DNA of 64,000 nucleotides, taken from NCBI GenBank assembly GCA_038363925.1, contig JAQQWL010000015.1:310001-374000 (forward strand), in the 5' to 3' direction. The stretch is from Apiospora phragmitis. Taxonomy: Eukaryota; Ascomycota; Sordariomycetes; Amphisphaeriales; Apiosporaceae. Shown here piece after piece: positions 44,611-57,929 of the stretch. Position 1 is the first letter of the stretch. Each line of letters starts with the position of its first letter. Under the pieces are notes generated by a model that saw only the letters and a program-made list of their open reading frames with translations, was not told where the DNA came from and searched no databases. A program made the translations under genes and the position numbers.

Positions 44611-46149
44611 GGTTTCGTCCGGCTCTAAATGTCTTGCAGCTTGTACATGTCCCCCTTCCTATCCGACAGTGGGAGGATGGCAGTACCGAGAGCGCGCACA
44701 CTGTTTCCTAACCTGAGAACTACACTTGGAGCCGAGTGTTGCGGATGCCATAGGCGTTTTAAGCTTTGCGAGGCTCAGGGGAGATGACACCAACGGGAGT
44801 CCGTTCAAGAGTGCTACCGATGTGATCCGATAGCTGTGGTCCTATGGTAGTGGAAGGGGATGGTGCTTTGTGACTGGTGTCCTTTTGTCAAGAAAGCCGA
44901 CAGGTCCACGATAGCTCCGGGATCCGATTATGGGCATCCGAGCATGTAGTAGTACTGGTTCGAAAGGGTAGGCGAGCGTAGCGCTGGGGGAATATTGACT
45001 CGATGGTGGCTAATGCACCTTGTCTGATGATGGGCTATCCAGCGAGAAGACCGTCCACTGTGTCTTTGATCCAAGGGCTCTTTCCTCGTGAGGTCTGAGA
45101 TGCAAGGTAAGTCAAGTTATCCGGTTCAAGCCAAGTACGGCGATTACTGAGCCTTTGGAGGGGTTCTGAGTCGATTAGAAGTGTCTTCTGGCGTGGTTGT
45201 GTGTCTGGATGTGGAGACCCAGAAGGTTGAGGCTGCTTTTCGCGGACCCAGAAAAGGTGAGCACGAGGCGTTCCAGCCTAGAGTGAGGTGTGGTAGTGGT
45301 GTACACGTCGTAATCGAGTAACTTCACGGTCCCTGAGAATAGGTAGGGTAGATCGCGGCTTACACGTGGAGCGGTTCTTCTACACCGTACAATAGCAGCC
45401 ACGGCCAAACCTAATGGCAGGCCCCGACCAGGAGAGGAGGAGGAGGAGTATGTGGGTGAGTGAGCGGGTGGAAAGGTGAGTGAGTAAGACGCAGTCGCGC
45501 AGTGGTGGTTGAGCTCTCAGTCAGTACCCTGGTCCGGACTATGCGCATGTACGTGTGGATATTGGATGTGTGTACTCTGGGGGAAGGAGGTATGTCTGGA
45601 AGGCAATGATGGGTATGGGGCGCGCCAGATAGTCGCGCTGAGGTCCGAAGGATGCGTTGGCTGACGACTTGACTTGGCTTGGATATGTCAGTGGAGGTTG
45701 CGCAAAGACGTTCCTGTTCCTGCACCCTCAGGGCTGTTGGGATGGAAGGGCACGAGAAGATTCAAAGGAAAAAGGCTCGTTTAGTGCGACACAGCACAGC
45801 AAGTAGACCAGCGGGCAGCCACGACCCAATAGTAAGTACAAAATTGTTACACTCAAACGAAGAGAACGAAGAAGGAAAGAGAAAGGCGATAGAGGAAAAG
45901 GGAGTCGTCAGTGTTAATAGTAGCCGCCCATTTTTACGATGGAGGAGGAGGAGGAGGTTGCTGGGATGTCCAGGCAGTGCAAGATGGATGGATTATTCTT
46001 TTGCATACCACCACGGCCTTCCTCGCCTACCTACCTTACCTAATTGTACTCGCACTACCATTGCAATTCATTGGCAGGGCAGGTACCTACCGTAGAGATC
46101 CAATGTCACCACACCCCCATGCTCAACACAGCAATTCATTGAATGGGTT

Positions 46150-46180
46150 GATGAATCAATCAATCAATTGATCAATCAAA
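46150..46180. repeat. ATCA/ATTG microsatellite
   Basis: Short tandem ATCA units with an inverted TTGATCAA centre. Simple repeat, no gene. Confidence 0.6.
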
Positions 46181-49100
46181 CCAATGTACATTTGATCTAC
46201 CTTAGCAGCAGCACCTCACGAGCCCTGCTGGTGGATCTGACGTAGCATGGAATGGAGGGAGCTGCTGCGGTATGCCGACAAATACTCGACCCCTACGCTA
46301 CAACATGCTCTCTCGGGGAATCCTTTGATGCCTCCTCCCAGCTCTCGGCTTCCATTCAATTGAGCCGTCTACCCTGTAAGTTGGACTGTTAGCCAGCTAG
46401 CAGGGACCACCAGCGACCCTAGCAGCATTTTACTTGACTGCGGGTGGGGACCTGGTATGAGTCTTAGGAGGGTCCTCCTGGGTACCTGCCCTGCGATGGG
46501 CGAGCTTGGGGCCAAAGTGGGCCTCCTTTTTTCTTTCTTTAGGTACTTGTTAGACTCTCGTCTCAACATGGAGGAGGGAGCAGGGGAACAGGGAAACAGA
46601 AAAAGAAAAGACTGATGGAGACTTGACAAGAACTGCCCCGAATAGGCATGATATAAGTGCCTCTCTTTCTCTCGCCTCCCATTCGCTCGTAGGCAGTGGG
46701 CGTGTCATGGTATGCAGATCATCTCTCTCCCCCAACATCATCGTGCCAGGTGACTTCAAACAGCATGCATATATCGCCTAGGGCTTGTACCAACCCCCAA
46801 CTGCTTCCCTCTCCCACTCTCTAGGGACGTGGTGGTGAGTGGTGTATGAGATTGCGCGACTCCTTCCCTGGCACACCATGCGCTAACCGCTCTTCCTGCT
46901 GGCTTTAAGCATCGGGGAGAGACACCTGGCGAGTATATGTCTGTGTGGACAGGACAGGCACGTGTAGCAGTATGCGTGGAGAGAGAGAGAGACATAGTGC
47001 TCAGTTGCGGCCCAGTGTAACTACTACCTAGATAGGCCGAAGACGGAGCGAATGTGAAAACGAGATGAGTGCACGACTTGTTGGAGAAAGCACTGACTTT
47101 GTGACATGGATATACCTATGCACTTCCACGGTCGTCCGACTGATCTAAACTTGGATTGTGAGGAGGGGCTCCAGTGTAATAGAAAGTACGATGGGATGGG
47201 ATCATCGATGCGCGCCTTGCGACTGGGACAATGCGGCAATACCAAGAAATGTGCCCCCCTATGGGATGGGCAGTGTCACTCGGCCGGTCTCATGAAACCC
47301 ATCAACTTCCATCTGGGAAAACACCGAGTTCATGTGCATTCTTGGCAATGCTTGGGGATATTCACAGGAGGTACTGCCGCACTCGTCACGGCTTGTCGAT
47401 GTTGGGGGTCCTACGGAACCAGCCGAGTACGATGTTTGGGGTTCTATCAGGCGAAAAAAAAGGAAGGCATTTCTATGCGAGCAATCTAGGACATATAGAG
47501 AAGCGGGATATTAGTCTTGCTTCCTGGGCCGCTACGAATCGGCGAATTCTTCCTTGTAGTCCCCGGGGCTTCGCGGCGAATGTTATGTAGCATTCGGCAC
47601 AGGGTCACTGTTTCGTTTCAACCTGAAGTCCACCGCCAGTAGGCCTGTACGGAATAAGGCTGAGAAGCCTACGGCTGCCCGTGTATGGCAGAGGTAAGGG
47701 TGCCAGCATGGGGCGGACGGAGTGTACTGTACCTACGGGGGAAGAGGGGGCCAGAGTCGTTCGTATGTACCTGGCCTACGTACCTATTGGTGCCCAGGAA
47801 AACCTAATCGACCAGTTGATGCCAAGAGAAAGTCCCTAGTGGCATTGGATTGAATAGATACGCCAGGTCTTGGCTGAGTATCTTTGTACGTACATAGTGA
47901 TGGGCTATAGTGGACGAATAGTGTATATACCCCGTGTCAGAGCTGCCTATCAATCAATGTCCGACGCTGCCGCGCTAGATGATCGTGCGCCGACATGCCG
48001 TTTCTCTGGTGTTTAATAGTGCATGAGCGGGTCGCATGGGAGTAAAGAATAGCCGTTTATACCTGAGAAGACAGGATGGAAACAGACGGTTTTGGGTAAT
48101 CACTTTAGAAGTGCAAATCGAGATTCGGTGGTTGATGATGGATAGACTGTCCATTGGGCATTGGGCATTGGCATTGGCAGTTGGAACCGGATCCTCCGTT
48201 GCCAGTCGCGACGTCTTTGGAGAGAGTCAATTTGAGAACATGGGATGCGCTCCATCTGCCATACTTGGCCGAGACCGACGAATCCAGTAGAATGCTTGGC
48301 TATCGACAAGAGACGCCGAGAAATATCGAGCCGTTCTTCGGTCCAAGCCCTTAAGAAAGTGCTTGATAAGAGAGACAAGGACAGCATGTAAGCGGAAGAC
48401 AGTGGGCTGCGACCTCAGGAGTGGTTTAGTATCTAACGCAAAGCAATTATTTTCCCAGTAATCAGCAGAACCATTACGATGACATTACCTCAATATGACA
48501 AGCCATAGATGCCTGGCTCCAGTACAAGATGGGTAATCTGGACTGGACGAGTGGAAGTCGTCAGCAGCAGACTGCCCGGTTTCTTTTTACCACCGTGGAT
48601 TAAGCCAATGAGCGGCACTGTTCATTTGCGATCTGAAACACATCTGGTAGGATCTGCGAAATCCTCGAGCCAAGAAACATCTCACTTGTCAGCCATTTCG
48701 ACGTGCATATGTGTTCGGAGCCGAGTCTGTCGACAGCTCGACGAGTGACGACCTAAGAACCAGCGCACAGCTCAGGCTTCAAGCGGCAATTTCTTCACCG
48801 AGGTTACTCGTACTAAGCCAGACTTAGTGTCATCGGGGAACCAGGCTGCCAGGGCTATCAGGGCATTAGACTGAGCCCCAGTCTCTAATCGGCGTAGTAT
48901 GGAGATGAACTACCGATGTAACCCCGTAATAACCGTTACTGGTATCGAGCGAAAGGTCGACGACTAGATGCAGTGGAGGCCTGGAGGCGGTACATCAGCT
49001 GTGTAGAGGAGGGCGGGCACAGGGTTCCTGTGCGTTTTCACGGGTTGCCCTATTATACCGGAGAAGCTGGCATTCCATGCAAGGATCGTCGAAGTCTTGG

Positions 49101-52100
49101 TCATCTACTCGTCCGAGCCCCCTGGCCGCGCCTGGAAGAGAATCGGCTTGGTGATAACCTCATGCACTATTTGATACTTGCTAAAGGAAGGAGCGCTTCC
49201 CATCCCGTTGCTGCGTGCCGTCTTCGATAGTAAAGAACCGGGGAAAAGACATGCCCGCAGCTTCTTGAGCCGGACCGTTCGCGCGGGCCTCGGCTTCTTT
49301 TCTTTATTACGCAGGAACTTGGACAATTCTCGGGCGCCGATTGGTCAAATCTTCCGTGTCGGCGGTCCTGGTAAGTCGTCAAAGGTCCGTAAGGTGCGAA
49401 GCCACATTGCAGTAGTTCCGATGCAGCTTAAAGGTCGATCAGTGCAGGTATGGAAAACGAGCCCTCCTCGCATATGCTATCAAACCGCTGTTGAGTGTGA
49501 GTGGAGGTGTTTGCTCGTATTTTCTTCTTTTCTTCAATTCTCTATCAGCCACGGCAACCTACTGCCGCAATTCCATGCAGCAACAGATAGCCTCATATCA
49601 ACAAGCCAAAAGGCCAAGGCTCCGTCAGTGGCCCATGGTGTGTCTCTGACCGACTCGGACGAGCCAGGTAGCGATCATGTCTCTTCTTCTTCTCTGGTAA
49701 ATAGGGATAGAGACCCTGTAAGACATCAACCATGGATGATCATGGTTACATCGCTTAATTGCCGTGTTTTCATCTTCCCAACGGAATGGTGCCTGGGTCA
49801 CCATTGACCTCCTAGCCGCCTGGGAACATGGCTCTGGCCAGACCATGATCAGCAGGGTCGCCAAGCCAAGTTCTCGCATTGGGGGAAGAGGGTGACAGTT
49901 TGTGGGCTGAGGAAAACAGCCAAACCGAGTACGCCCAATACCCAGCAGCTTCATTGCAGGTTTTCTTCAATCCTCGGCTACCCCTGCAAGTCAGGCAGCA
50001 TGACCCATTGTCGATCTTGATGTTTGGCTGGTAGTCATGCAGGGGCTATCCCTGCTAGCATCTGACGGAATAAACCTTAAAAGGAATTCCCCCTTGATAT
50101 GCTCCTTTTTATGCTGGCTGGTCCGATAAAATACCTCCTCTCTGGCCTCGGCAGGAATCCAATTGATGAAAAGAAAAGGGCCAATTGAAGAAGAGAGCGG
50201 CTCCCAAGACCGGCACCCACGACCCTTCGCTCAGGAGCTCATTGTATTGTGGCTTGGCCCCCCATCAGATGGGAATCTCCCAAATTGCCATATCTGACCC
50301 TTCCATGTCAATATTGCGTAATTGCGCCGACTTCGAGGTGTTTACCTGTAATCCAGCCTTGGCCAGCCGCTTGTAGCGCCGAAGTAGTGAAGTCTTCCCA
50401 CTTCAGCATGTCTCAACCTCGAGGATCATCATCGCATGACAAAAGAAAGGAAGAGAAAAAGAAAGGAACGATGAAGAAATGGCTTGATTCGGCCCGCCTC
50501 AGTCGTCGCTGTCCCATTTGGGGCCACTGCACTGGCGGAAGACTCGTGACGGGCATGCAACCGCTGCTTGCGACAATCTTCCCTCACCAACGGTAGGGAA
50601 TCTGATATGAACTGCACTGCAGTGCTGTAGTAGCTGCTGCGACAGAGCCTCAATGCGTCATTCATTATCACCATCATCGGTACCCGCGGCACCCTCAGTC
50701 CAGCACGCGGACTCGCTTCACCAGCTCGGCGATCAAATGCAATGGCAAGTGATATATGCGCCATCTGTCCATGGTAGGACGATTTGCTCATGCACGCCTG
50801 CAGTCGTCCGCAGACAAGGTGGTATCTGGGCTTGCTGGGCCAGATTTGCCATTTCTGGAATATGACAAGTAGCAAGTAGATGATGGGCACTGCCCTACAT
50901 TACCGACTTAGATGTTTTGGTGGGGAATGGCGTGGTGGTTGAAGAAAAAAGGTCGATCCGGCACTCGCTGGGCCAAGATGACTTAGCAGAGGCACTGTCT
51001 AGACCTTGAGACCGTCCCCACTCCTGCTGGATGCAATCTCCTTGCCAAGTAATTGGGTAGTACGCAGTGTAACGCTGGGAAGGGGGGCACAGCCCGGGGG
51101 TGGTCTGGGGATGATGGCTGTTTGTGGTTGATGCTGCACGAAATAGAATTAGGCAGCTCAAGCTCGTCGGGCTTACTTGCTTGCTTGTCGTACGAAAGAA
51201 AAGAACGGGCAAACGAACGCGTTAGTGGTGCCGTACCACACACTGTCCACGCAAAGAAGGGGGTCGCTAGGCGGGCTAGAGAGGTAAGGCAGGTACTTTT
51301 TTAGACCAAACGACCTCGAACTGTGCAACTAAGATCGTTGAACTGGTCTTGTTCGCTAATGCGCCTCCAATTCGGCAAGCCTACCGCTGCGTCGGCTTAC
51401 GACGGACTCATGTGCCTGTCGCTGCTGCAGATGTGGCAGTTGGCACTAATAATCCTCTGCACCGCCAGACAGGCACACAGACCCTGCTTAACTCCCGCAT
51501 TCACAATTATGTTAACCCATTACTAAAGTGGTATCGTGTATCATGGGAATATGAGGAACCCAGAAAAGGGGTTGATGATGGTTATTAGATGGCAGCTTTT
51601 CACCGATCATGTCCATGTACGGCGCAGTAGCAGAACAAACCTAGGTAAGCAACATAAGCCGGTCTCCATGTCCATAGCGGATCTGACAGCTGCATTGCCG
51701 CGGAGTAAGAAGCTTGTCGGAAAAGAGGCAACCAGGCAACCAAACCTACGACGTAGTGCACTGGAGGCTAGGGGGCCTTGGGGAGCAGGGTAGCTCCAGT
51801 CCATAAGGCGAGCGAACATGCACGCACACGGTCTCTCCGCACCGAGTCTGCCCCATGATGATGTCCACCTTCGTTTCGACAACAATAGCATGGAAATGCT
51901 CTAGTACCTACTTAGGTACTGACTGTAGCGGTTGGTACATCCGGCAAAGGCTATGTCGTTTTCCAATATTACTAATGCAGGTAGGTGGCATCTCCACGAG
52001 AACAGTCGGCCTCTCCCTCTCTCTTGCTTGATGGCTGATGATCTCATTTGTTTGGGTGATGCCCAGCACTTGAACGACGACCCTCGGGTGTTAGCGGGCT

Positions 52101-52508
52101 GCATATTACCATCGGCATCCATGTGTGTAACCCTATCGCTCGCGGCAAGTCACAGTACGACATTGGCCCATGTCTTCACGTTATTAGCGCGCCATCGCCC
52201 TCACCTTTGCCAATAACAACGACCGTCGTTATGTAGGTACTCCAACACGAAGGTGAAGGGTTCCTGGTGTACGGCCAAGAGGGAGATACTCGAAAACGCC
52301 AGCGGCCGACATGTGGAATCGGATCCGGATGACGACCGCCACCGCCAATTGGTGGGGTTGACTGAGAGCCGAGATGCAGTAGGTTAGTCAGTCAGTCGGT
52401 CTCCTGGACTGGCCAGTGTTCTGTCTTCTGTTACGCAGCATTGGCGTGGGGTCTCGCTTTCCCTCCCCCTCCATTCTCCCCAAATCTCAACATGGCCGTC
52501 GACGACGT

Positions 52509-52535
52509 AGTAGCTGTACGTCGTATGTAGCTACT
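52509..52535. repeat. Small inverted repeat around TACGTCGTA
   Basis: AGTAGCT (52509-52515) and its reverse complement AGCTACT (52529-52535) flank 13 bases containing TACGTCGTA; the same 9-mer recurs at 52550-52558. Stem of seven base pairs; could be a protein-binding site or chance. Confidence 0.45.
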
Positions 52536-53572
52536 TACCGTACATCAATTACGTCGTACATGCTTTTCTTCAATGTATCGATGGATCCCACATTGCAGGC
52601 CTGCGTCAAATAGTACCCGGCCTAGTCCCACCTATACCGCTACGAGCCGCCTTTCTTCACGCGCTATCTCTCGCAGTATCTGCTCTTAGACAACATTGAT
52701 TCAACGCACACCGTGCTGAATGAAGTGCGGGTTTTCCGCATTGGCAGCTAGGGGTACGCTACATACATCCATACGACAAGGTGCCCAGCCGGCAGGATCG
52801 TGTCGATTCTGTAGTTGGTATGGTACGACAGCAGGGGGCTTCGAAACATGATGCATGCAGGCAGGATCATGACTTGTCTGTCATATTGTGCCAAAAGTGT
52901 TTCTGCAAGATTGGCGATCCCGTTCAGAATCATGATACTGCTTGCTAGCCAGCCTGCCAGCCTAGGTCGGTGCAGCAACTCCCGAAGTGGAAGCCCGAAG
53001 TGACAGCATTGGTTCCACATGCGCTTGTACGTAGCTTAACCTCGCCATCCTACCTTCTTTATGCACCGGCGCGTCTGTCGAGCACGATGGCGCGCCCGGA
53101 GCTGTATCCTGGCTCGTTTTGATTAGCCAGGAAAGAACCAAGACGGACTACACAGGTACGACATGGGTAGCGCTTAGTCGCCGTTCACACGAGAGACTTG
53201 TCAACCCCTCATCTCAATGTGGTGATGTTTGTGTCACAATTCTCAAGTCTATGCATGATCTAGTCCTATGGCGCGCATCTCTGGCGCACACAGACAATCG
53301 TAAGATAAGAATCATCATCCACGGCACCTCATCCGTCGACGCCACAAACAGATACAGACTGGCGCTTGTCATCTTTCCGGACTGATGCTGTGATGTGATG
53401 CATGGCTTTGGCGTCCATCACTGCGCGGGTTGCTCGTCCAGCCATCTGCATGATCCCCCCAAGGGCCAAACCTGCTCCCGGGCGCCCCGTGCCCAATCGG
53501 AACGAGCGCTCGATAGGAAATGAGCTGATGATACATTATTGATACTCGCGCGCGAGCGGCACAGAGAGATGG

Positions 53573-56056
53573 TCAGTCCCCGAGGAACAGCCACGGCCGC
53601 TTCGACCTGGTCCGCCCATAGTTGTCGTTGCCAGATGCGACTATTGGGACGGGAATGCTGCCCAGGAAGACAGACATATCGGATGGGGATGTTTTATTCG
53701 CTGGGGCGCTCCCCACCCCTTGCTCAGCGGCAGGGATCACCACCCCACACTCCCAATTGCGGCAGCTCAACTTGGGCTTGCCCGTTTTTTCTGTCGCTGG
53801 TCAAGCGTCCCCTGGAAAATCGAAGGGCCCCCCAGTGGTTAGCTATGTAGCTAGTACAGTATCACCTAGATGACAAAGAATCGAGCACCTACCAAGCGCT
53901 TTCCGAGAGGTTGGCGGATCCTACGTAGCCCCAAGCGACCGGCCCTCCGTTCGGCTTTTGCCCGCGAACCAGCATCATCTTGGTATGGAGTAAGAGGCCA
54001 TTTCGGACATTTTTGTAGTCGTGAATGAGGTCTCGGGGAAAAGTGTCGGAATCCCACCACTTGGACTGCGCGCAGATCGTCCCGGCGGACTGGTTGGAGG
54101 GAAGATGTTAGTAAAAGGTGCCACCAGGCTTCGGGCTTGACATACCCGTGGCCCTCCGCGACTCTTTGCGACGGTATCGTGGGAGGGGAAGTAGATCCGG
54201 AAGTGATCGCCGAGAGTCGCCGAAGAGAGCTCGTGTTTGGCCATCCTGGCCTTGGTCTTGGAGGTCCTCTCGCGGAGCACCTTCTGGCCGTCGTCGCCTT
54301 GTGCGGCATAATACACGGCGCATAACAATTCATGGTTGACTGACCCGAGCGAGGAAATGACAAGGTCAATGTCGATCAGGCTCGGTGTGTTGAGGCCCAA
54401 CGCAGACACGGCCCTGCCCAGCCCACAATATCCTGGCCCTCCAGGGTTAACACAACTGCTTCCGAAATTTGAGAGGGAATGAAGTCCTATTGACTTCCAC
54501 CATATTTAAGCTTACCTGTTCGTTTCCAACTATCATCCACGTGGGTGCCTCCGCTACCCTTGCGCGTTAGTGGAAAAGGGAAAAGCATAACTGGGAAACA
54601 GCTGCGAGGGTTCTTACATCGTGTGGATGAAGGCGTAACGGTTTGTCTCTGCGAAATCATACTTCGCTAGGCTCGTGACTAAACCTTTATCTAAACCCTG
54701 AGCCGTGAGAAAGTAACAAAGCTCTTCTCCAAACATGGTAAGTTTGTTAGCTGCGGCAGCTCCGGGTGTTTGAACCTTCGGGAGATCAATTATGAAGATA
54801 ACCTGTATGATAGTAGTCAGCGGTGCTGCGGTATACCAGGGGGTTACGATGGAGGGCTTCGCACATTCTCCATAGCCCCTGTCTCACCCCAGTCGTAAGG
54901 CACGAAATTGCCACTCGGGACGACTATGCGCAGGTGATTGGGGAATCGCAACAGTTGCAATTTGGAGTGCATTGAACCCATGGGAAGCATCGGCGGGAAA
55001 CAAAAGCGGACATTCTCGTTGGGGGCGTTTGCCTCGATTTCCTTTCGCTGCGATAATGGTGAGAAATTGCAGTCGACTGTGGCAAGTAAAGGAAGCGGGC
55101 ATACCTGTTGTTCGCTGGATGCGTATGCAATGCACATGAGCTTCGTCCTGGACACGTTGATTTTGGACAGCATCCATTCATCGTCCATTGACTACATGTA
55201 ACCTGCTGATCAGCGGCGGCGGCGGCATGCATGGGAAAGGGGGGGGGGGCGACGCTTCACCCTGAAAGAGGTGTGGGCACGTCCATCAGGTCTAGACCAC
55301 ACAGCACATCTCTCCATCCCAGTCATTAGTCGGTGTGGTAACTTACAAGGAGCTGATAATGGCTAGCTGTAGCTGGTCTTTTTGGAGTACCTCGTCGATC
55401 CTGACTTCGTCCCCTGTTGTTGGGAAGCCCGCCGCCCATGTTTTCTTCACGACGCCTTTTGGCCAGCGCAAACCGCTCGTGGGAGGCATGGGCGTGGGCG
55501 TGGGCATGGCCATGGGCTTTGACGGACAGTCTTGACTCGTTGACAGCGGGACCCCTGTCGGGGGTGCACGGAATGCACCCTCCTCCACCAGGCCTGGCAG
55601 GCCAGTGGTATACTGAAGCTGCTTCCCCGGAGATGCAGAGGCCGTTTTTAGCCGGCGATTGCGATCTTGCGAGTCCTGGTTTGAACCAGGCGCCTTTCGT
55701 TTGCCGAGCCTGGCCAAGCGTTCCTCCTCCATCTTCTTGCGATCAAGACCCAATGCAGCAAGGCCGCTCTGGGCGGGCTGCGTTTGCTGTTGAACTGCAG
55801 GTGGTGACGGGGGTTTCATCTCCTCCTGCTTAGTGCTGTGCGTATCGTCTTGTCGTCGCAGTCGGTGAGATGGGCGGTAGACGGGAGGTTTCTCCAAGTC
55901 GTCCTCCTCGTCCTCCTCGTCCGAACTAAGCTGTATTGGGTTATCCGATGTGGAAGGGTTACCATGCTCAAGACCAGCTCCATCTTGAAGGCGGGAGAGG
56001 GCGATGGCGTAACGAAGAGCGGCCTCGTCGTCCTCAAAACCCCCGTTGCCATCCAT
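53573..56056 (-). CDS. TDP1: Tyrosyl-DNA phosphodiesterase (TDP1) with UIM-like N-terminus and apparent frameshifts
   Basis: Nuclear repair enzyme that removes stalled topoisomerase I from DNA 3' ends. It has about seven exons: 55347-56056, 55105-55191, three or more between 54.9 and 54.2 kb, one at about 53.9-54.1 kb, and a last one ending at 53573. The N-terminus EDDEAALRYAIALSRLQ matches a ubiquitin-interacting motif. The phospholipase D fold has both HKD-type motifs: MHSKLQLL with SGNFVPYDWG, and LLHTKMMLVRG with GYVGSANLSESAW. A middle block LGSVNHELLCAVYY and a conserved C-terminal ENW-type block (RNWECGVV) are present. Apparent single-base errors: a missing base at 55185-55186 (needed for FQWDDEWML), a probable one at an exon edge near 54558, and one extra A in the T6 (A6 on the coding strand) run at 53785-53790. 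Confidence 0.88.
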
Positions 56057-57929
56057 CGGAAATGACCGCTTAGGCAACAGTTCAAGCTGGACAGTTTACA
56101 TGAGAAGGCAGCGAAGTGTCTGGATTGAACTGGTGCTGGTCACTTGGGTGTTGGTCCCTGCATGACCAAACGCGGCGGTTGTTTGTTTGTTCACGAGCTG
56201 GCACGTGATCCCAGCGCCCAGGCAATTGATGTCAATTGCTTAATTGGATTAGGTTACTTCAAGCAATCGGATCGATTAATCAATTTGATCAGTTCGATCT
56301 GATAAAGAAAATTAAACAGCCCAAATGAAATTAAATGCCGTACCTGCATGTACCAACGTACCACCCCCCTGGCATCGAATCGTCTACGTTCGTTGAGGAA
56401 GTACCTAGGTTACCTAACATCTTTACCTGCACGCTAAACCCCAACGCCCACAACGACGACAACTCCAAAAGTGCCAGAGGGAGAGTCGCAGCGGATAGTC
56501 CCCAGCAGCCCAGCCAGCGTCTCCAGCAGCCCAACCAGAGCCCCAGCGACCTACAGTAGAGTCCGAAAACGGTGGTATTTCGGTCGATAGTGATTGAGGA
56601 TGGCAGGTGGTACTCTGAGCCTACCACTGCTTTGACGATGAATCGCATTGAACTCACGAGCGGAAGAACCCGCACGCTTAGAATAGCCGAGTCGGTGCAA
56701 TGGGTGCCCGGCTTGTGTTGTCATCAGATGAGGGCATGACAATATCAAGGTCGATCTCGCTACGCCTGCTGGGAGCTAGTGCCGGCGACTCTATCCCCCT
56801 CCCCCACTGTATCGTTCTGGGGAGGATCGATCTACCGACCGGAATCGCTTTCTCCCTCTCCCGGGGAGCCCATTACCGGAGCGGTGGGATTGCTGTGAGC
56901 AAGTTTGCCAAGCTCACGGTTGTCTCTACCTCGGGATGTCGCCCCCAAACCTGGCCAAATGCTACCTACATGACAGACCTTGTCGCTGTCCGGCTTTTGC
57001 AGTCGGATCAATCCCAGGTCAAGGATGGCATGGCTTCCCCGTCCTCAGGGATGACGCTTCATGACACCGGTCCTTGGTCCCAGCCCACTTTTGTTTATAG
57101 TTTTTCTAATCATCAGAGACGAAAGAGACTCAACCACGGCGGAAATCAGACGACCAACTAATATATTAAGCCTCCGGGAAATGACCCGAAACAGACTCTG
57201 ACGCGAGGCGCAAGTAACCGCAATATATTAACCGCGCCTAACCCCATTGCCGAGGTAGAGGTAGACTGAAAAGTCCCATGGAGAAGTTGGAACAGCCCCA
57301 TCACATCGCCTCTAAAACAAGGCCGTAACAGACGCCAGCGAGGTTCCATCTCCAGCTCATATCCCTGCAAAGAGGAGCATCGTAGCAGCATCCCACTAGC
57401 GGTTGTCTTGTACTTTTCCGACTACTCATCTTGGTAGAAGCAGCGAGTAATATCCAAATGCCTACTGTGACTTGCTTGAATCACAGCTCGTGGACTTCGT
57501 ATCCTAACCAGCTGTATTATCATACAGAGTAATTGACTGATGAGCACGAGACTGTCGTAAGTGAAGTGAAGATTAGATATCATGGAAACCCTACAGGCCT
57601 CGACCCTTCGCTCAATGATATGCCTCACTTCCCCATTTGTGACATCGACACTCAAGACCGACATATTGTATCATGGTAATAGCAACAGAGAAAGTTGGTG
57701 GGCCCTCTATTGATTGCCACTTCAGGTACTTATGTTCTTACTACGAATCGTCAGGGGAATAATCACGAATGAACTAAGCAACTACGATTGTTTTTCAGCT
57801 TGGATTGAATTATTAAATAATTTATTTGAGAACTCTGGAACAGGTCAGGTGCCTTTTGAATAACCACCTATGCGTTATCCAAGTTTGAAGTATGACGCTT
57901 GTATGATGATATCTCTCCTCCCATAATTG
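56057..57929. other. Intergenic, TDP1 upstream
   Basis: About 1.9 kb. The first 200 bases contain an ATCA/TTGATC-rich segment (about 56250-56310) and are the TDP1 promoter side. No gene supported; ORFs of 70-150 codons overlap on both strands. Confidence 0.4.

Larger units (their letters stand above)
43704..53572. other. About 9.9 kb gene-free region upstream of the WOPR gene
   Basis: No ORF here looks genuine: the longest (49178-49807 + and 50429-50890 -) have no ATG at their start or no coding-like composition, and overlap shadows. It is not obviously transposon-derived; no long terminal repeats, transposase or reverse-transcriptase frames were recognised. Local features include WOPR-like motifs (43887-44610), GA/CT tracts around 45.4 kb and 45.9 kb, an ATCA repeat near 46.15 kb and a short palindromic motif cluster near 52.5 kb. 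The side next to 53.57 kb is the 3' flank of TDP1. Confidence 0.55.

Noticed and set aside
49178..49807. 209-codon open frame in the gene desert
   Set aside because: It has no ATG at its start, no domain-like composition, and overlaps other open frames; consistent with chance.
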